A DNA stretch of 23,298 nucleotides from an uncultured Bacilli bacterium (lineage in GTDB: Bacteria; Bacillota_I; Bacilli_A; RF39; UBA660). The notes below the pieces were generated by a model. The model made no database searches and was not told the DNA's origin. It was given only the letters and a program-made list of their open reading frames with translations. The position numbers and the translations under genes were made by a program. The DNA is taken from NCBI GenBank assembly GCA_947632625.1, contig CANRPZ010000008.1, positions 1-23,298 of the forward strand, written 5' to 3'. Position 1 is the first letter of the stretch. Each line of letters opens with the position of its first letter. This document shows, piece by piece, positions 21,636 to 23,298 of this stretch.

Positions 21636-22060
21636 TCTACTATCCTTCTTCCCATTAAATATGCATCTGTATCGTTATAGTAATTTTTTCTAGTATGAAG
21701 CACTAGAAAGCCAAATTTTTTATATAAGGAAATAGCTGGAACATTATCGGTTCGCACCTCTAATGTTACCATTTTAATACCTTGCCCCATATTACTAAAC
21801 ATTGTATCTATAAGATTACTAGCAATTTTTTTATTTCTTTCTTTTTTATCTACATATAGATTCAAAATATCTATGGTGTCTTCTAATTCTATATACATTA
21901 AAAAACCTTTTATTTTGTTATCACTTTCGTATACCAAAGTATGCGTATAGCTATCCATTAAAGATTTTTCTAAAGGATTTCCTTTAGAAAAGTTTTCATT
22001 TAATAAATTTCCTAAAGCATAAACTTGGTTTAAATCTTCTTCTTTTAAATCACGAATCAT
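21632..22060 (-). CDS. rimI: RimI-like GNAT acetyltransferase
   Basis: RimI acetylates protein N-termini, classically ribosomal protein S18. The 142 residues have the GNAT layout, with ILNLYVDKKERNKKIASNLI as the acetyl-CoA strand-loop-helix and LEVRTDNVPAISLYKKFGF (100-118), which is typical of the RimI group. In the acetyl-CoA loop, the first conserved glycine of R-x-x-G-x-A is Lys78, which is unusual and may affect activity. The gene lies between tsaB and tsaD with ATGA overlaps on both sides, as in Bacillus ydiB-ydiC-ydiD-gcp. Confidence 0.9.
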   Translation of the reverse strand: MIRDLKEEDLNQVYALGNLLNENFSKGNPLEKSLMDSYTHTLVYESDNKIKGFLMYIELEDTIDILNLYVDKKERNKKIASNLIDTMFSNMGQGIKMVTLEVRTDNVPAISLYKKFGFLVLHTRKNYYNDTDAYLMGRRIVE

Positions 22061-22614
22061 TTTTGAACCTCGATTTTCTTTACATATAAAGGATTAACTA
22101 AATGGGGATTTACGGCATCTAAAGTTTTAGCATATAAAATAATTTGTTGATAATCAATTGCTACATCTTCATAATCTTCGTTTTGTTTACTATATTCACC
22201 ATTTTTAAGGTAAATATAGTCTTTTAATAATTCATTGTTAGCATTATATTCTCCAATAAATACCCCATTTTTTTCTCTTTCAATAATATTTACATTTTCA
22301 TGTTTAAATGAAATCGATTTAATAAGTAGACTAGAAAAAACTTTTATAGGTACATTTAATGTATAAGCAAGTGTTTTAGCTATAGTTACCCCTAAACGTA
22401 CTCCAGTAAAAGAGCCAGGACCATTCACAACCAATATTTGGTTAATATCTTGAATGGTAATACTTGCTTCTTCTAATGTCTTTATTATTATAGGCATTGT
22501 TGTTATGCTATGATTTTGATTCGTTTTAACCTCATTTTTTATAAATATTTTTTCATCTTTAAAAAGTACAATACAAATCGTATTGCTATGAGTATCAATA
22601 TATAGTGTATACAT
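22057..22614 (-). CDS. tsaB: t6A synthesis subunit TsaB
   Basis: TsaB is a catalytically inactive relative of TsaD and forms with it (and TsaE) the bacterial t6A-transfer complex. The 185 residues start with the ASKHA phosphate-loop-like YIDTHSNTICIVL and include NHSITTMP and the hallmark VVNGPGSFTGVRLGVTIAK (62-80). It is shorter than the usual ~230 residues because the second half is reduced. That is a common state in streamlined genomes. AAGGAGGG lies upstream of the ATG. A terminator separates it from tsaE, so it may start its own transcript. Confidence 0.93.
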   Translation of the reverse strand: MYTLYIDTHSNTICIVLFKDEKIFIKNEVKTNQNHSITTMPIIIKTLEEASITIQDINQILVVNGPGSFTGVRLGVTIAKTLAYTLNVPIKVFSSLLIKSISFKHENVNIIEREKNGVFIGEYNANNELLKDYIYLKNGEYSKQNEDYEDVAIDYQQIILYAKTLDAVNPHLVNPLYVKKIEVQK

Positions 22615-22636
22615 AGTATTTAACCCTCCTTAAAGC

Positions 22637-22661
22637 AAAAAAACTCGTACAAACCGAGTTT
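22637..22661 (-). terminator. Terminator between tsaE and tsaB
   Basis: AAACTCG and CGAGTTT (22641-22647 and 22655-22661) form a 7-bp stem followed by T7 on the minus strand, just after the tsaE stop. Since tsaB needs transcription too, it may be partial, giving more tsaE than tsaB mRNA. Confidence 0.7.
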
Positions 22662-22662
22662 A

Positions 22663-23115
22663 TTATAACACACTTTGGCATAAATCTTCATATTCTTTTC
22701 CATGTGGCTCAAATACCAAAACTCTAGTGTTTTCATCAATTACTTTAAATTTAATATCCAATCTTTCTTCAGGAAGACAATCATGTATTAAATCTGACCA
22801 TTCAATAATGCAAACTCCTCCTTTGTTAAAATATTCATCTATACCAATATTTTCACAAGATCCTTCTAGACGATAAACATCCATATGATATAATGGCAAC
22901 TCACCATTTGGATATTCTTTAATTAAATTAAAGGTAGGAGATGTTACGTTGTCTTCTATTCCTAAAGCATTAGCAAATCCTTTAACGAAAACTGTTTTAC
23001 CGCTCCCTAGTTCTCCTTCCAAACAAATTACCATATTTGGAAATTTTTCGCTTTCAAGATTTTCTGCTAATTCTAAAGTATCTCTTTCATTTCTTGATGT
23101 ATATTTAAAGTCCAT
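22663..23115 (-). CDS. tsaE: t6A synthesis ATPase TsaE
   Basis: TsaE is the small ATPase that drives turnover of the TsaB-TsaD complex. The 150 residues hold the Walker A motif GELGSGKT (34-41), VTSPTFNLIKEY (57-68), LYHMDVYRLEG (75-85) and the IIEWSDLI segment (103-110), all characteristic. AGGTGAT lies 5 bases before the ATG, and a clear promoter lies at 23134-23163. It is the first gene downstream of the rRNA operon end on the same strand. Confidence 0.97.
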   Translation of the reverse strand: MDFKYTSRNERDTLELAENLESEKFPNMVICLEGELGSGKTVFVKGFANALGIEDNVTSPTFNLIKEYPNGELPLYHMDVYRLEGSCENIGIDEYFNKGGVCIIEWSDLIHDCLPEERLDIKFKVIDENTRVLVFEPHGKEYEDLCQSVL

Positions 23116-23133
23116 TCTTTATCACCTAATAGT

Positions 23134-23163
23134 ATTATAACAAAAGCTATTTTATTAATTCAA
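23134..23163 (-). promoter_or_regulatory. Promoter of tsaE
   Basis: On the minus strand TTGAAT (23158-23163) lies 18 bases from a perfect TATAAT (23134-23139). It gives tsaE its own start, separate from the rRNA transcript upstream. Confidence 0.7.
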
Positions 23164-23230
23164 TCTTTTATACATAGATTGACAGTTATTAGATTTAATT
23201 TTTTTGAAGCCCTTTTTAAGCCAAAAAAAA

Positions 23231-23298
23231 ATAGGCAACTTCCTATCTTCGCTTACACTATTGTCGGCGTTTCAGTGCTTAACTTCTCTGTTCGGGAT
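23231..23298 (-). rRNA. rrf: 5S ribosomal RNA, 3' half (5' part beyond the window)
   Basis: Read on the minus strand the segment begins ATCCCGAACAGAGAAGTTAAG, the conserved loop B/helix III region of 5S rRNA, and runs through CGCCGA and the GCGAAGATAGGAAG end stem to GCCTAT at about 23231. A run of nine T (23222-23230) follows as terminator. The 5S gene is normally last in the rRNA operon, so 16S and 23S are expected beyond the right edge. Confidence 0.93.

Overview
The window is AT-rich and reads as a chromosomal segment of a low-GC Firmicute with the standard genetic code: TGA ends several genes (for example at 2942, 10169 and 12343) and Trp is TGG. A tagO-type transferase, LytR-CpsA-Psr (LCP) protein, murD and cell-wall hydrolase point to a Gram-positive wall. 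Homologues of the Bacillus yut/yun genes (YutD, YutH-like, NifU-like YutI, YunB) and the compact gene packing suggest Bacilli in the broad sense, perhaps a reduced gut lineage (RF39- or Erysipelotrichia-like). That placement is inference.

Layout. 1-219: three + strand tRNAs (initiator Met, cut by the window edge; Asp; Phe). 220-660: no gene, but two copies of a ~100 bp hairpin-bearing repeat and interleaved terminators. 669-1495: an unrecognised minus-strand gene that looks split by a frameshift. 1605-3786: a minus-strand operon, S1-domain protein, GNAT acetyltransferase and murD, joined by ATGA overlaps. 3873-5036: nifU-like gene convergent with a YutH-like gene. 5107-8966: minus-strand block of unknown and membrane-anchored proteins with YutD and YunB homologues. 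9080-9406: ferredoxin with a Cys-rich tail. 9442-13401: minus-strand operon of tagO, a polymerase/glycosyltransferase fusion and an RluB-type pseudouridine synthase. 13461-16568: dockerin-bearing glucosaminidase and a membrane-anchored Ig/cohesin-like protein. 16726-19371: LCP-PASTA protein and a hexapeptide acyltransferase on +. 19379-23115: minus-strand tsaE, tsaB, rimI, tsaD (tRNA t6A synthesis) and a J-domain protein. 23231-23298: 3' end of a 5S rRNA gene on minus.

How the genes fit together. The middle of the window (about 10 to 19 kb) is a cell-surface neighbourhood: TagO starts undecaprenyl-linked glycopolymer synthesis, the fusion protein may extend and polymerise the polymer, the LCP protein would attach it to peptidoglycan, and the divergently transcribed glucosaminidase would remodel the wall. 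The right end is the classic tsaE-tsaB-rimI-tsaD cluster.

The most unusual point is the glucosaminidase. Its LytD/GH73-type domain appears circularly permuted: the segment that normally follows the catalytic glutamate comes about 250 residues before it. It ends in a dockerin, and the next gene encodes a membrane-anchored Ig-like, possibly cohesin-like protein, so a cohesin-dockerin style surface anchor for an autolysin is a testable idea.
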